Shown here in pieces: positions 22,501-33,899 of a stretch of DNA of 64,000 nucleotides (position 1 is the stretch's first letter; each line of letters begins with the position of its first letter). Source of the DNA: Litoditis marina (lineage: Eukaryota; Nematoda; Chromadorea; Rhabditida; Rhabditidae); the NCBI GenBank assembly GCA_964036275.1, contig OZ038435.1:12439634-12503633 (forward strand), given 5' to 3'. A program made the position numbers and the translations under genes. The notes beneath the pieces are model-generated. The model did no database searches. It was not told the origin of the DNA and saw only the letters and a list, made by a program, of their open reading frames with translations.

Positions 22501-25012
22501 GGGCGAGCGCGCAGCTGGTGGCGGTGCTGCGGCGACACGCGGTGCGGCACGGCGGCGGCGACGTGGCCGGGATCGCAGGGTGGCATTGGGATCGTGCGAA
22601 CGGGTGTGCGCCAGCCTCTGTAACACAGAAATACGTATTGTGTCAAATATAAAGAGAGGCAAACTGTTAGTTCCATCGAAACAGGTTCTATAGGTAATGC
22701 GGATGTAGTAATATAATATGGGTAAGAGCAGATATTGCTCATTCGTAGAAAATAGGATCAGTTTCTGACCAATTCAACAAATTAAGCCATGTTTTCGGAT
22801 GGTGTTTCTGCTAAATAGTATCAGTTAACGTTTCAGCGTCTATTTAATATATACTTTTGGGAGGTTTATCGAATAGAAGAACTTCCCCTCTCCTTTCGTC
22901 TTACTAGCTGTCAGCAGTGTACCCGATCTAATGAAGAGAAAATCAATATTTCATTATAACTTCCGGTTAAAATCCTGGGTTATGACCAATTTGTCCTGTC
23001 AAACGGGGACACCAGTTGAATTAGTGTAGTTTGTAGTCTGATAACTTACCGCCTGGTTCAGTTCGGAATAGAACCCGGGTGGAGGCAGGACACGGCGCTG
23101 GAATTACATAAATTATACTCAAGTTGTCACGGTACGGCACATACTGTATATCATAATTTCTTCTGTGTAAAATGGTAGAATCAGCGTTTAGCTCCCAACT
23201 TTGCACTTATAAAACATACTTTCAGATATACAGTATGTTCACGCCATCAGCTGAATCACATAGCAGAAAAGAAGAGCTACAGTAAGTTCCCGAAAGTTTT
23301 CAGGTAAACACTATTTGGTCAGTTTCAGTTGCCTTTCTTATGGAAATAGTTGTTTTATGTGAAGTTAGAGAGGGAATGGTCCGGTTGTATGTGCCTTGAC
23401 CACACACATCATACACTTAAAACTCTTTTGAACGTTCTCAGGTAACGGTTATTTTCTGAGATCTACGTAGAATGACCATACACAGCAGAAAATGTTAGCT
23501 ACAGTAAGTTTATCAAAAGTTTTCAGGTAACCACTATCTGGTAAGCAACGTAGCCTACTCTATCAAAATAGTTGTGGTGAGTAATTCTAGAGAAAAACGG
23601 GTAAGGGTGTACGTAGCATGACCATACACAGCAGAAAATATGAGCTACCGTAAGTTTTCCAAAAGTTTTTAGGTAACCACTATCTGCTGAGTTACGTAGC
23701 CTACTCGATCAAAATAGTTGTGGTTAGTAATTCTAGTGAAAAACGGGTCAGGATGCACGTAGCTTGACCGCACACAGCAGAAAGTATGAGCTACCGTAAG
23801 TTTTCCAGAAGTTTTCAAGTAATCACTATCTGGTAAGTTACGTAGCCTACTCGATCAAAATAGTTGTGGTAAGTAATTCTAGTGAAAAACGGGTCAGGAT
23901 GCACGTAGCTTGACCGCACACAGCAGAAAGTATGAGCTACCGTAAGTTTTCCAAAAGTTTTCAAGTAATCACTATCTGGTAAGTTACGTAGCCTACTCGA
24001 TCAAAATAGTTGTGGTAAGTAGTTCTAGGGAAAAACGGGTCAGGATGCACGTAGCTTGACCGCACACAGCAGAAAGTATGAGCTACCGTAAGTTTTCCAA
24101 AAGTTTTCAAGTGATCACTATCTGCTAAGTTACGTAGCCTAATCGATCAAAATAGTTGTGGTAAGTAGTTCAAGTGAAAAACGGGTCAGGATGCACGTAG
24201 CTTGACCGCACACAGCAGAAAGTATGAGCTACCGTAAGTTTTCCAAAAGTTTTCAAGTAATCACTATCTGGTAAGTTACGTAGCCTACTCGATCAAAATA
24301 GTTGTGGTAAGTAGTTCTAGTGAAAAACGGGTCAGGATGCACGTAGCTTGACCGCACACAGCAGAAAGTATGAGCTACCGTAAGTTTTCCAAAAGTTTTC
24401 AAGTAATCACTATCTGCTAAGTTACGTAGCCTAATCGATCAAAATAGTTGTGGTAAGTAGTTCAAGTGAAAAACGGGTCAGGATGCACGTAGCTTGACCG
24501 CACACAGCAGAAAGTATGAGCTACCGTAAGTTTTCCAAAAGTTTTCAAGTAATCACTATCTGCTAAGTTACGTAGCCTACTCGATCAAAATAGTTGTGGT
24601 AAGTAATTCTAGAGAAAAACGGGTCAGGATGCACGTAGCTTGACCGCACACAGCAGAAAGTATGAGCTACCGTAAGTTTTCCAAAAGTTTTCAAGTAATC
24701 ACTATCTGCTAAGTTACGTAGCCTACTCGATCAAAATAGTTGTGGTAAGTAATTCTAGTGAAAAACGGGTCAGGATGCACGTAGCTTGACCGCACACAGC
24801 AGAAAGTATTAGCTACCGTAAGTTTTCCGAAAGTTTTCAGGCAAGCACTGGATCTTTCAACCACCGACAGTGTGTACTAAGATGAGCGTCCACAAATATC
24901 GATTGATCTTATGAAAATTGGTACATGACACAGCAGAAAGTTGAAACCACAGTATACTTTTGATCTGAATATAACTCACGGCAGTTGGAAAGGGCGCTTT
25001 GATGAGTTTCAT
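16518..25012 (-). CDS. Unrecognised Arg/Ser/Pro-rich disordered protein (17 exons, 644 aa)
   Basis: Exons (minus): 25012-24980, 23097-23050, 22617-22309, 21957-21745, 21471-21376, 20917-20840, 20239-20094, 19849-19624, 19401-19306, 18936-18895, 18728-18663, 18337-18218, 18072-18013, 17643-17449, 17007-16896, 16779-16735, 16567-16518. All junctions use GT-AG and keep one frame. The start ATG follows a TTTCAG acceptor by about 40 bases, as for a trans-spliced first exon. The N-terminal third is arginine-rich and repeats SRSPSP and VARTPSP motifs; the middle is Ser/Thr-rich (STTTTTATRSP) with a basic GRKRKSD patch; near the C terminus is an acidic coiled-coil-like stretch (KEQEEREREQREREEEQEEE). 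SR-type motifs and basic patches suggest a nuclear protein phosphorylated by SRPK/CDK-type kinases; that is inference. I know no family with this layout. The last exon is uncertain: see 16345-16439. Confidence 0.72.
18548..18619. repeat. Short MITE with TTTGTAGTTTGA ends
   Basis: A 72-bp element with inverted ends TTTGTAGTTTGACC and GAATCAAACTACAA inside an intron. The same ends recur near 948, 21010, 51850, 52320, 55566, 55765, 60815 and 63235. Confidence 0.65.
20690..20815. repeat. MITE with CACAGTCACGTGAA ends
   Basis: The left end CACAGTCACGTGAAGCATG faces an inverted AACTTCACGTGACTGTTC. A relative is at 54125-54275; a similar left end occurs near 1318. It lies in an intron of the Arg/Ser/Pro-rich gene. 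Confidence 0.65.
23258..24842 (+). repeat. 146-bp tandem repeat in intron 1
   Basis: About eleven units. GAGCTACCGTAAGTTTTCC recurs at 23641, 23787, 23933, 24079, 24225, 24371, 24517 and 24663 (spacing 144-147, mostly 146). The first two units (from 23270) are more diverged and longer. The unit also carries GATCAAAATAGTTGTGGTAA and CGTAGCTTGACCGCACACAG. It fills nearly the whole 1.9 kb first intron of the minus-strand Arg/Ser/Pro-rich gene; neighbouring units are almost identical, so the array is young or homogenised. Confidence 0.95.
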
Positions 25013-25053
25013 CTTTGTGAGCAGATCGCTTTCGGGTTCCAAGGTTGAGCGAA

Positions 25054-25063
25054 CTGAAATAAA
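25054..25063 (-). other. Probable spliced-leader acceptor
   Basis: TTTATTTCAG on the minus strand, 41 bases before the ATG at 25012. No upstream exon was found, so trans-splicing is the simplest reading; an ordinary intron acceptor is possible. Confidence 0.4.
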
Positions 25064-25589
25064 CTTTATTAAATACAAATAAACCCTATAAATACAAATA
25101 AACATTGTTAGTAAGCAAAAAAGACATTAATTCCTATGGTACATCACTGATTCGAACATTGGTCACATGTACAACTCGTTATACTGATAGTTTAAATGTA
25201 TTTTCGCTTAAAAAAGGTAAAATATTGAAAGTTTCAATGAAATTTGGCGGGAAAAGTCAGACCGCACGCGCGAAAACGCAATCGATAGTGATTTGTAAGC
25301 AGAAATTCCTTAACGTGTTAAACACGGGCGGTACGGTTTTAATAATTGTCATAATACTCATTTCCAACGAGTAAGTTTGTGTTGTAAACTAGTTTAATTG
25401 GTTCTACATCGAATTTTTTCGAATTTTCTTTTTTAGTTCATAAGAGAAAGTATAAAACTAAACTAGGTTAATGTTTAGAATGTTTAGAATTTGTTTAAAT
25501 AGTTTTTCTAGTGAATTTTTGACTCAGATCGTTGTTTTCGAGTCTAATTACATGCCTGTTTCACACCCTTTGCGATCTGGAATTGACTA

Positions 25590-27110
25590 TATCAAATGGA
25601 ACATTTTGTAGTTTGCTCACTATCAATAAATCCGCCTGAAAACACTCTACAAGAAAATATGAACGATTTTTGTTTTGTTTCACGAAAACGTGAAATATTA
25701 TAACTAAGCTGTCATTATCAATTGGAACTTGGCTATATTTTCGGACTGGGCGGGGATACTCATAATTCATGAAACTCGACATATATCACTTGAAAGTGAA
25801 ACATTTATATGTTTTTGAATTTCAAAGATATTGTTAAGTTAGTTAAGGTAACTTTTCATAAGTTTTTTTATCTAACACAACTTTTCACTAACTTTTAGCT
25901 ATTACCAGCTCGTACCACACGTGTTCCCCGCACTCTTTGAAAGAGTTTGGATAAATCTATACGATAAACTTTTGTAGTTTGATCAATGTTATTCAGTTCC
26001 CCTGACAAAGCTATACAAAACTATAGGAACAATTTTTGTTTTATTTTTGGAAAACACAACGTTTTATTAACTTTTAGCTATTACCAGCTCGTACAACACG
26101 TGTGTAACACGCTTGGCAAACTCGAATTGAACTGTATAAAATCCAACATTTTTTTGTTTCTCACTGTCAATAAATCCACCTGAAAAAATTCTACAAGAAA
26201 ATGTAAACTATGTTCGTTTTGTTTCACAAAAACGTGAAATATTATAACTTCTCAGGAGCTATCCATTGAAACTGGGGCATAATTTCCCATTAGATGAGGG
26301 TATTCTTATTTCACAAAACTTGACAACCTTTACTTGTAAAATGGAACATTTTCATGTTTTCTTTTATAGACCATATTTCTGCTAATGTGAACTTTTTCCA
26401 ATGTTTTTATATCCAACACAACTTTTCACTAACTTTTAGCTATTACCAGCTCGTACCACACGTGTTCCGCCGCACTCTTTGAAAGAGTTTGAATAAATCT
26501 ATACGAGAAACTTTTGTAGTTTGATCAATGTCATTTAGGACACCGGAAAAATCTATTCATAAATATTGGAACCTCATTTTGTTTTATTTTTGAAAACACC
26601 TTTTTACTGACTTTTAGCTATTACCAGCTCGCATCTTAACTGTATAACTGTATAAAATCTAACATTTTGTGATTTGCTCGCTGTCATTCAATTCGCTTGA
26701 AAACACTTTACACAAGCATTCGAACCATTTTTGTTTAGTTCGTCAAAAACGTGAAATATTATAATTGTTCCCTCATTTCTAACTAGAACTTGGCTATAAT
26801 TCCACACTAGGATGAATAGGGTAGTAGAAACTTTTGTAGTTTGTTCAATGGCATTTGATCCGCCTGAAAAAGCTATACATAATTATTGGAACCTTTTTTA
26901 TTTCTGGAAAACACAACTTTTTACTAACTTTCAGCTAAACCAGCTCGTACCACCCGTGTTTTGCACTCATGCAAACTGGAATGGACTGTATAAAATCTAA
27001 CATTTTGTAGTTTGCTCGCTGTAGCCTGAAAACACTTTACACAAATATTTGAACCATCTTCGTTTAGTTCGTCAAGAACATGAGCTATTGTAACTAAAAA
27101 ATCTTGGTTA
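25590..27110 (+). repeat. AT-rich dimeric tandem repeat (~530 bp)
   Basis: Blocks containing AACATTTTGTAGTTTGCTC recur near 25600, 26140 (varied), 26655 and 27000, and blocks with AGCTATTACCAGCTCGTACC recur near 25900, 26080, 26430 and 26615. The two block types alternate, giving a unit of about 530 bp in roughly three diverged copies. No gene is seen between 25060 and 28600. Confidence 0.75.
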
Positions 27111-28039
27111 GTCTCACATGTTATTCAGCTTTCACGACTTTTGACAACTTATCACTTGAAATGGAGAAGTCTGTATGTTTTCCAGTCTGTATCTGTACAT
27201 GTTTATGATAGTTAGACTGTTTCATACTAGTTTTGACCACCAACACAACTTTTTGCAGTTCTCAACCAGTATCATAGATACTTCTTGTTTAATAGTCTTT
27301 GAGAGGTGGAACTGATTACCATGGATGAGTTTTAGAACCAAACTTGGGGTTAGATGGAAAATTAACTGAGTTCTGTTTATTCTAGGTCTAAAACACGGGT
27401 TCGGGCTCGCAGGTAACCTGAAAAAAGGTTTCCAAAACCCGGTTAGATGAAGAGTTTACATTATTTAATACAGATAGGTAGGACTTGACCCTATCATTCT
27501 TCCATCAGAACATTATACCCACTTTTCTGACCAGAGAGTTGTATTCATCGTTTCGCGCGTTTGAACTACATCATGATTTTGATTGTACTAATATCTGAAA
27601 TTATGATTTGACTTGAAATTGAGATTTGAAAGCGCGCGCAACCTTCGTCATTTGTGAAACTGCGTCGGGTAAAAAAGTAACATTCTGAATTATATATATT
27701 TAATAAAGTTAAAATTAATTTTGTTGTAATAATAATGTTAATGTTATTTCATTCCAGACGGTTTTGTTAAGTTTTCCATTCACAAGTGTTTTCCCTAAGC
27801 CCTTCACTTTGCCATTGCTCTATCTCTCTCTTTCTTGTTTCTTACTAATAATTTGCTAACGAACTGAAATAGCTTTACTGGTTTTTTTTATATCGGCTCC
27901 TGAAACTAATAATTTTATTTATACTGAGCGGTAATCTAGTTAATTTCATTCCAGGCCTCCAGGGGCCTTTCACGTACCTATTTTACCTTACAAAACTTAT
28001 AATAATTGTTATTCGAGTTAGGGGACCCCTAATTTCCCC

Positions 28040-28162
28040 AAAAGAACATTGTGAAATACGGGTTACAAAGAGGTTAATAAAAGGCTAACCCGGTTAACGG
28101 TAAAACGGTTGATTGAGAGGGTTAACGAAATACCGGGTTCCTTGTGGAATTGGCCCAATTAA
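28040..28162. repeat. TAACC-rich MITE fragment
   Basis: Contains GCTAACCCGGTTAACGG and ends with ACCGGGTTCCTTGTGGAATT, matching in inverted form the left end of 32932-33176 (AATTCCACAAGGAACC). Confidence 0.6.
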
Positions 28163-28605
28163 TGCTAGGTTTGAACTGATAGCTACTACCATTGCACACA
28201 GTTTGCGTCGCTTCTACGTTTGCTTAGAGTTAATCGTGTATTCAGGTCACAAATGCGAACTATTCTTAGCCTACCACCGTCAGGGGTGTACAACGAAGAG
28301 GGGATTCTTTTTCATCAGGTAAGTTCTGGTGGACGTTCACTAAACTGCTATCTAATCGTGCTAGGATGTTGATGAGGTCACATATTAGACGAAGAACTAC
28401 ATACCCGGACTTTTCAAACAATAGATCCCCCACTCACAATTCAAATGGGGCCTGCAATAAATGAGTATAGTGTACAATCGCCTCCCCTCTCCAAAGGTGG
28501 GGACTATTGCACTACGGGTTCATCCTAATTTCGGCCAGGGTGGGGGGTAATTGTACAATTCTTCCACGATTCCCAATAGCTCTGAAGTAATTATTTTAGA
28601 GCAGA

Positions 28606-31600
28606 ATGAAGTTACTGAAGCTGAAACTTTTTCAGGTCCACCTGGGGCATGAATCATTGAAAGAAAAACATCTTCAGCGACTAAAAGAGCATGGTAGGTA
28701 CTTCTACTATTTCGAAATTTCCAGTAAGTTATTCACTGAGTGTGTGACTCCAATTTTCATCTGTGTGGTTCTCATAGTTTACAAGTGTTTTTTGATTGAT
28801 ACTTTTTTGTAGGGATTCCTCTCGAAACTCGCGTATTCAACTCTGATGAAGATGATATCTTACGCAGGAATTGGACTGAGTTCGCCAGCGACTATGGAAT
28901 TCCATTTGAAGATGCAAATTTATATGTGTGTCAGGTAAAGTAAAACAGTAACTTCGCGTGTTTTACTATACGTAGTAAACAAGGTTCTGGACAAAAAAAC
29001 TAGTGTATGAATTGCAATTATTAAGTTGTAACATTTCAGCAGCGTACGAAATACATGAAACATCTTTCGTTCAAGGACACCAGGTTCTGGCCACGGATGT
29101 GTAAGTATAAACTATCTTTATACTTTTACTTTTCTCAGTAAAAGTACTTTAAAAGTAAAAGATAGTGTGTATTTTAACTTGTTTTGCTTCTTCCCTCACT
29201 GGTTGTCTTTTGTTCATTATCAGAGTATATCAGTATATTCTCTGTTTAGAGTTCTTTTTCCTGCATTCTGTTCCGCACTTTCGCAGTAGGAGATAATTAT
29301 ATTGATTTTCAAAACGCCCACTCAAAACGCATTTCAAAACGCCCACGTAAGCTGTTGCTGTTCCGAAGTATATAGTTATGTTATTGATTACTCACGATAA
29401 CTGCACCTTTAGGTCGTGATCTCCCTCAACGGAGTGCTATGCAGGTCTCTTCTCGGTTTCATAGAATCTTCGATCGTGCCGTTCTCAATGGATCCGATGC
29501 TGTCACTTACAAAGTGTAATTTTTTATTACATTCCGTCATTTTTATTCCACACTGCACTGTATGCCAGCAAGGGCTGATATAGAAAAAATAGTTATTACG
29601 TGAAATACCAAATTTCAAATTAAGAACCAAAAACCGGAATTATGCTTTTGCTGACCCAGAAAGCGCTTGCCACGGGGGTATAATTTATTTGGGAATCGGT
29701 TGGCACTGTTGGCACCGAAGCTCAATAGAATAATACAGGCAAGTTTGCGGTTTTTGGGAAGGGAATGATTCACTTACATTTTCAGGAGAAATGCTATTCT
29801 TGGTGCAGAGCGTGAACTGTTGTTCAAAAATACAAAGAGTTTAGAGATTGGGATACTGTAGCGAAGGTGGGTGACATATTGGTTCTCATGGTATATAATT
29901 GACCGAAGCAAGAGTCATGATCATATTTCCTGTAGTGTTTACGCCGAGTATACTTTCGGAGAATACAAAGGAGTACTGTAATATACGCTGACCATATATG
30001 TATCAGTGAAACGGACTAGTTAATCAGTCATTGGTTATAATGTATTTGCAGAAGCTCGGCAGAACGCGGGTGAAGTGTGTGGAGACCAATTACCTGCACC
30101 TAAAGAATCAGCTGGCCAAGAAAAGGAATGAGGGTGAAAATAGTCTACAGGTGGAACGTCGACGGTTGTGGGGTCAGTTGGACATGCATTGTATACAGGT
30201 TGTTCAGAGATGCATCCCGTAATGATAGATGATCTTTGATCTCACATCTGCCGTTTGTCAGTCCGACATACACAGAATTAAAAGTGTTCACAAAACATAG
30301 CGAACGGGTGGCTTGTATTCGGTGGCGTCATCACGTCTCCACGTGTAAATTCGCTGTCTAATGTCATAAATAAAACATTTGAAGAACTCACTTTCACAAA
30401 AGTTGTGATGTTTGTGCGATTTCCCGGAAATTTGAGTGATTTCATGTTCATCCGTTTACCGTTTTGTAATGGTTTTGCAGACTAGAAGCCTATTTTGAAT
30501 TTCTCTGACTCTTCAACCAAGTTGGTCAGAATAAGTCTCTTTATAGTGATGTAGCGTTGTTTGCAGATCATGTAGTGGCACGTACGGTCCTTACTGAGTC
30601 CACCAAAGACGAAAAACCTCCAAGAACCTTCAGGCAGGTAGGAATATTTATCGCCAGTCCTGAAAACTGACAAAGTTTGTGTTTTTCATAAAAACTGATA
30701 GTGCGCCATGGAAAGTTAGAAAGTGGTGGCACAATAGTGATATTCTTTTCCTAGTTTTTAAAAATGAATACCCGAAAGGTTTAGTCATTCTCGCTGTAAA
30801 TGATGGAATTGCACTTTATTTTCTCATTCTCGAGTGCTACTCGAACATTGATGTGTGGTATCATCGTCAAGCGTAGTTACTGTTCGTAGAGGATGGTGAT
30901 ATATCGGGGCGAGATTTATTCCCAGCTTATGCGGTCGCCGCTGCCGGGAACCGAACCCATGTCATGTTCAGCGAAAGCCACACGCCAGTATGGTGTGACT
31001 ATTGTACGAAAATATATCTGTTTTTCACTTCAGTCACGTGTAATGTTATGATTCACATCAAAAATACAGAAAATGACCCGATATTAACGAAAAGAGAGCA
31101 TGTTTATTTTTTGAATTTTTACGGCTATTCGGACATTTTTTCTGGAGTATGTCGACAGCTGTTTATCATTCATGTTTCTTGTTCAGGTCATAAAGCGGGC
31201 TGTCCTAGCGAATAAGTTGGAAGTGGTGCAAATTTTTGCAAATTGCAAAAAATTGCAAATTCGTTTAATTTTATTGGAATATTCATTGTCAGATGTCTAA
31301 CTATCACCGTGTTTAGGCCATGAACTCCAATGCATCATTTGACGAGAAGCCGAAGGATGAATTGGACATAAAAAGTTGGTTGTTACCATTATTTACATTT
31401 ATGTACTATTTGTGCATATGCATTATTGACACTTATGTACTAGAGTAACGATTGAAAAAGTAATAAACGCGATATGATCTTCTCTAACTGGAGAAATGAA
31501 AAAGGGGTTAGATTCGGCCTATATAGGTATTCCCAAGGCTTTTGGCGCTGTCCGACGCACAGTAAAAATAGAGACATCGTAAACTGTCAATAACGAGGCG

Positions 31601-32081
31601 TCGAGTTTGTAAGGTAACTAAAGATTGTAATAGGCAATCTAGGAATTTGCATAGTGCAAATAAATTTCTTTCTTTTCTCTCTTCTCGCTCTTCTTTCTCC
31701 TCTATCCTATTTGTATCTAGTTGCATCATGGACTCTGTAGCCGATAAATACAATAGGTTTGAATCCCGTAAAGTTTTAGATTACAAAACTTGACATTATT
31801 TGATTTTATTTAAACGTAGTTCTATTGAACTAATGACACTCAATTGACCACGTTGTCAGCTCCAGTCAGACATTTGCAAACAATAACATCAATTTCAGCT
31901 TGTGTAGCCAGATACTATTAATCGATACGAGTATTTATTGATTGGTTTTCCAGGGATCGGCAACAGACTGGGTTTGGGTGCACGTGCACCCGGAATGGGC
32001 CGTCGCCCCCTCCCCCGTCCTCCCATGCCTAGATCAGACTACAATTACATAACCCAACCCAAGACAGACACAAAACAATGA
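28606..32081 (+). CDS. Myb/SANT-like protein gene (about 10 exons, one apparent frameshift)
   Basis: Exons: 28606-28693, 28813-28934, 29040-29100, 29413-29513, a tentative 29660-29738 (GC donor), 29786-29866, 30052-30172, 30567-30637, 31317-31374, 31954-32081 (TGA). Phases agree except around 29660-29866. Two segments have the spacing of Myb-type helices: RRNWTEFASDYGIPF followed by FWPRMCRDLPQRSA and VSSRFHRIF, then YKEFRDWDTVAKKLGRTRVK. The LPxRS...R and W..VA..LGRT patterns recall tandem Myb repeats of TTF1/Reb1/DMTF1 or SNAPC4-type proteins, implying DNA binding in the nucleus. The tail is Gly/Arg/Pro-rich (GLGARAPGMGRRPLPRP). In exon 29786-29866 the reading frame must shift one base at an A-run (29826-29830). 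The start ATG sits behind a GAGCAG that could take a leader. About 300 aa. Confidence 0.62.
30890..30992 (-). ncRNA. tRNA-like (SINE-type) sequence
   Basis: The minus strand has a box-B-like GGTTCGGTTCCCG (T-arm) about 35 bases behind a box-A-like TGGCGTGTGGC. The rest does not fold into a proper cloverleaf, so this is a tRNA pseudogene or a SINE head in an intron rather than a working tRNA. Confidence 0.4.
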
Positions 32082-32244
32082 TTCCTATCAATATGCTTTA
32101 AACGTTTTGTAAATAGTTTGTGTAAATACGTTGTGAATAGATGAATATTCCATACCATAGTCCTCTTCATTTCGATCTGAAATGCCTCGGTCTAGAAATG
32201 ACCGATGAATTCGCAAGGGCAGAAATACAAAAAGAGTATTGTTT

Positions 32245-32742
32245 TTGGGGGTGTTTTTGGTTAGCAGCGGCACTCAATTATTTTGGGACTGTTTCAACTT
32301 ATGCTAATAAGATGAACATTTTTGAGTTTCTACACATGAGAGGAGTTCAAAAATAGCAAGTTTGAACACTAAATCTCACGTAGGGCAAAAATCGCAACTC
32401 CATTCACGTCAACTTGGGGGTGTTTTTGGTTAGCACCGCCACTCAATTATTTCGGGACTGTTTCAACTTATGCTAATAAGATGAACATTTTTGAGTTTCT
32501 ACACATGAGAGGAGTTCAAAAATACCAAGTTTGAACACTAAATCCCACGTAGGGCGAAAATCGCAACTCCATTCACGTCAATTTGAGAGTGTTTTTGGTT
32601 AGCACCGCCACTCAATTATTTCGGGACTGTTTCAACTTATGCTAATAAGATGAACATTTTTGAGTTTCTACACATGAGAGGAGTTCAAAAATAGCAAGTT
32701 TGAACACTAAATCTCACGTAGGGCGAAAATCGCAACTCAAAA
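32245..32742 (+). repeat. 169-bp tandem repeat, three copies
   Basis: GTGTTTTTGGTTAGCA starts at 32251, 32420 and 32589 (exact 169-bp spacing). Units are nearly identical and end with CTCACGTAGGGC; the last runs into a short CGCAAAAT repeat. Confidence 0.95.
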
Positions 32743-32931
32743 TCGCAAAATCACAAAATCGCAAAATCGCATTAGCACGTAAACAGTTACTACTAACTGT
32801 TTACGTGCTTATAATGCCTACAATTCACTGTGATTCAAATTCTGAGGAGATAATGTAACATAAACAAAATAGTTTCAGACTGCCAAATTGCATTTTTTAA
32901 TTTGACGTCCGTATTTACTACTAGTTTTCTA

Positions 32932-33176
32932 GGCAAATTCCACAAGGAACCGCGAATTTTGTTAACCCTGCCAGTTAACCGTTAACCATTTAACCATTTT
33001 TTACAGTGAACCATTTAACCATTTTTCTGTTAACCCTTTGGTAACCCTTTTTTCTAACGTCTTTTGGGCGAAATTCGCGGTTACCAAGTGGTTAACAGAA
33101 GTGTTAACCATTTTTTTGGTTAACGGTTGACTAGCGCGGTTAACAAAAAACGCGGTTAAATAAAGAATTCGCCAGT
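32932..33176. repeat. TAACC-rich palindromic MITE
   Basis: Opens GGCAAATTCCACAAGGAACC and closes CGCGGTTAAATAAAGAATTC; inside are GTTAACCGTTAACCATTTAA and the inverted TGGTTAACGGTTGAC. A relative with the same core is at 59936-60330. Confidence 0.7.
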
Positions 33177-33339
33177 TTTCTACCAGGATACCCCTACTCT
33201 ACTACGAGAGTACTCCTCGTTTACTACTACAACTAGTTTACTACGAGTTTACCTGTAGTGCCAGATTTTCTATGATTGAGAAAATCGAGAAACGACTGAG
33301 AAAACCGAGAAACTGGATACTACAATACTCTGGTGAAAC

Positions 33340-33525
33340 TTGCGAGGCTAAAATAGGCTAAATCTAGGGAAAAATAGGTATTCAATAGGATACTAGCCTA
33401 TTTTAGCTAATTTTAGCCTAGAAAACGCGGAAACACCTAGAAATACCTATAATTGCCTAGATTAGCCAAGTCGTTGAAAAGCTGATTTTGATAGGCTAAA
33501 AATAGCTAATTTTAGCTAAAATTCT
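33340..33525. repeat. TAGGCTAAAATAGG-type repeat
   Basis: Many diverged TAGGCTAAAAT and TAGCCTATTTTAG motifs in both orientations; the same motif builds the array at 34925-35235. Confidence 0.6.
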
Positions 33526-33899
33526 TTAATGGTCCTGGCGCGCCGTTTTTGCTACCGTAATTTCGCGGCTCACAATTTAAATTTTGTATCATTTTCATTT
33601 TTACCTAAATTTTTTGTTTTCTCTCACGTTTACGCGTTATTTTTGTTTTTCTTTGTTTTAAATTTAATAATCAGCATTCTTCATTGAAACACGCACTACA
33701 TAGTCAACATTATAGTTGTTTGGTCATTAAATGCCAGTTTTTCAGTTGTTTTTGCTATTTTCGAGTTAGAAAAACATCTTCCGCCTCGACCAAGTTGAAT
33801 TATGAGATGAGCAGTTCAATATATTTTATTTCAGTACTTCTGTTATTAAACAAATGAATAGTTCTTACAGGTAATCTAAACATGTCATTCTGGAGCTTC

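Noticed and set aside
22305..22742. 145-codon minus-strand frame
   Set aside because: Overlaps exon 22617-22309 in another frame; the RSPSP frame continues into both neighbouring exons, this one does not.
31508..31753. 81-codon minus-strand frame with an EEKEEREERKER run
   Set aside because: Lies in an intron of the Myb-like gene, and the charged run comes from a CTCTTT-rich tract on the other strand.
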